A DNA stretch of 5,989 bases from positions 1-5,989 of the forward strand of contig JAPHTE010000138.1 in assembly GCA_026196445.1 (NCBI GenBank). Reading direction: 5' to 3'. The notes beneath the pieces were generated by a model. The model did no database searches. It was given only the letters and a program-made list of their open reading frames with translations, and was not told the DNA's origin. Below are positions 5,270 through 5,989 of the stretch, in pieces. Position numbers and translations under genes: made by a program. Each line of letters opens with the position of its first letter. Within the stretch, counting starts at the first letter, position 1. The stretch comes from Lysobacterales bacterium. Its GTDB lineage: Bacteria; Pseudomonadota; Gammaproteobacteria; Xanthomonadales; SZUA-36.

Positions 5270-5989
5270 CTACTTAACGACCTGCAACAGGTCCCTGAGC
5301 GCCAGTACGGTGGCCTCTGTGCCCAGGCGGACCGACTCCTCAGGCTCGATCCTGAACAACGGTGAGTGGTGGGACGGGACCGGCGGCCCGCCCGCTTTTT
5401 CGGCGTCGATATCCGACTGAAGGGTTCCACCAACGGAGAAGTAAGTCGACGGGACATACGGGTCAACCGTGAAAAACGGAAAATCCTCGGCGCCCATGCC
5501 CTGGCGTTTTTTCTCGAAAAACACGTCTTCCCCGAGCGCACTTTGCCAGACATTCCGGAGCCGTGTCGTCAGCTCGGTATCGTTAATGGCAGGTGGCACG
5601 CCTTCATCGGACACGATGACCTCCGGCAACAGATCATCGGGTAATCCAGCAACCCGGCCCATGTTTTCCGCGATGCGCCTGATGCCGTCCAGCAGCACCT
5701 GGCGCGACTCGAAATTGTCATTGCGCACGGTCAGTTGCAGGTGGGCCCTGTCGGAAATGATGTTGTGCTTGGTGCCGGCGTGAAATGAACCGACCGTTAT
5801 GACACCGGCTTCCCGGGGTGGGAGTTCCCTGCTGACAATGGTCTGTAACGCCAGGACGATCTGTGAACCCAGTACGACCGGGTCGACACCACGGTGCGGG
5901 CTGGCGCCGTGCGCGCCGATGCCGTGCACGATGATATCAACGGTGTCGGCGCCGGACATTGGTGAGCCTATGGTGGCGACCAGTTTACC
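5270..5989 (-). CDS. M20-family (M20D-type) metallo-amidohydrolase, C-terminal part
   Basis: The reading frame is open to the right window edge, and the segment GKLVATIGSP precedes the first visible Met at 5959, which is therefore internal. The 239 visible residues cover the lid/dimerisation domain and the C-terminal catalytic segment of an M20D enzyme, the family of hippurate hydrolase, N-acyl-amino-acid amidohydrolases and IAA-amino-acid hydrolases. Seen are GIGAHGASPH (residues 23-32 from the edge) followed by VDP, an HNIISD segment matching the family's NvIPd, GMGAEDF (164-170), and HHSPLF (207-212), which carries a conserved metal-ligand His. The N-terminal metal-binding motifs lie outside the window. 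These enzymes hydrolyse the amide bond of N-acylated amino acids or similar substrates with a divalent metal; the substrate cannot be told here. No signal peptide can be judged. It converges on the operon and has no evident link with it. Confidence 0.92.
   Translation of the reverse strand, partial: GKLVATIGSPMSGADTVDIIVHGIGAHGASPHRGVDPVVLGSQIVLALQTIVSRELPPREAGVITVGSFHAGTKHNIISDRAHLQLTVRNDNFESRQVLLDGIRRIAENMGRVAGLPDDLLPEVIVSDEGVPPAINDTELTTRLRNVWQSALGEDVFFEKKRQGMGAEDFPFFTVDPYVPSTYFSVGGTLQSDIDAEKAGGPPVPSHHSPLFRIEPEESVRLGTEATVLALRDLLQVVK

Noticed and set aside
5069..5420. Small plus-strand frames crossing the intergenic region and the amidohydrolase end
   Set aside because: They lack a ribosome binding site, run through the terminator and overlap the conserved amidohydrolase antisense; the translations are not protein-like.
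5957..5959. Minus-strand ATG at 5959-5957 as the amidohydrolase start
   Set aside because: The frame stays open to the edge, the residues before it fit the M20 family, and the catalytic N-terminal half would be missing.
1..5989. tRNA, rRNA, CRISPR array, insertion sequence or attachment site
   Set aside because: No cloverleaf, regularly spaced direct repeats, transposase or terminal inverted repeats were seen on reading both strands; this was done by eye only.

Overview
This is a GC-rich stretch of bacterial chromosome, most likely from a proteobacterium and probably a gammaproteobacterium. That guess rests on the base composition, the GTGA start/stop overlap, the Shine-Dalgarno spacing and the style of the kinase (a Lys-Glu-Tyr-Leu-Pro segment after the catalytic lysine). 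No marker gene fixes the taxon.

Bases 1-5042 hold a tightly packed plus-strand operon of three genes. The first is cut by the left edge. It encodes a membrane protein with a degenerate trypsin/HtrA-like domain, one transmembrane helix and a C-terminal FHA domain. The second overlaps it by 3 nt (GTG start at 1343). It encodes an 806-aa transmembrane protein: a Ser/Thr protein kinase, one membrane helix, four helical repeats and a C-terminal FGE-sulfatase (formylglycine-generating-enzyme-like) domain that lacks the catalytic cysteines. The third starts 7 nt after the second stops. It encodes a 423-aa exported, cysteine-free, Gln/Ala/Gly-rich protein of unknown function, with an 11-residue motif repeated three times at a spacing of 71-72 residues.

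Bases 5043-5269 are intergenic and full of inverted repeats, ending in a strong plus-strand intrinsic terminator (5219-5260). Bases 5270-5989, on the minus strand, are the C-terminal part of an M20-family amidohydrolase that runs off the right edge. It converges on the operon and is probably unrelated to it.

Read together, the operon looks like a self-contained trans-envelope phospho-signalling module. A kinase and a phosphothreonine-binding FHA domain would sit in the cytoplasm. Each is tethered to a periplasmic domain that has an enzyme fold but no catalytic residues and so probably senses or binds something. A secreted low-complexity protein from the same transcript is a candidate ligand, scaffold or output. 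The parts recall the TagR-PpkA-Fha1 pathway that controls type VI secretion in Pseudomonas aeruginosa, with the TagR-like and PpkA-like parts fused, but no type VI structural gene is visible here. The function is inferred from domains and gene order only.
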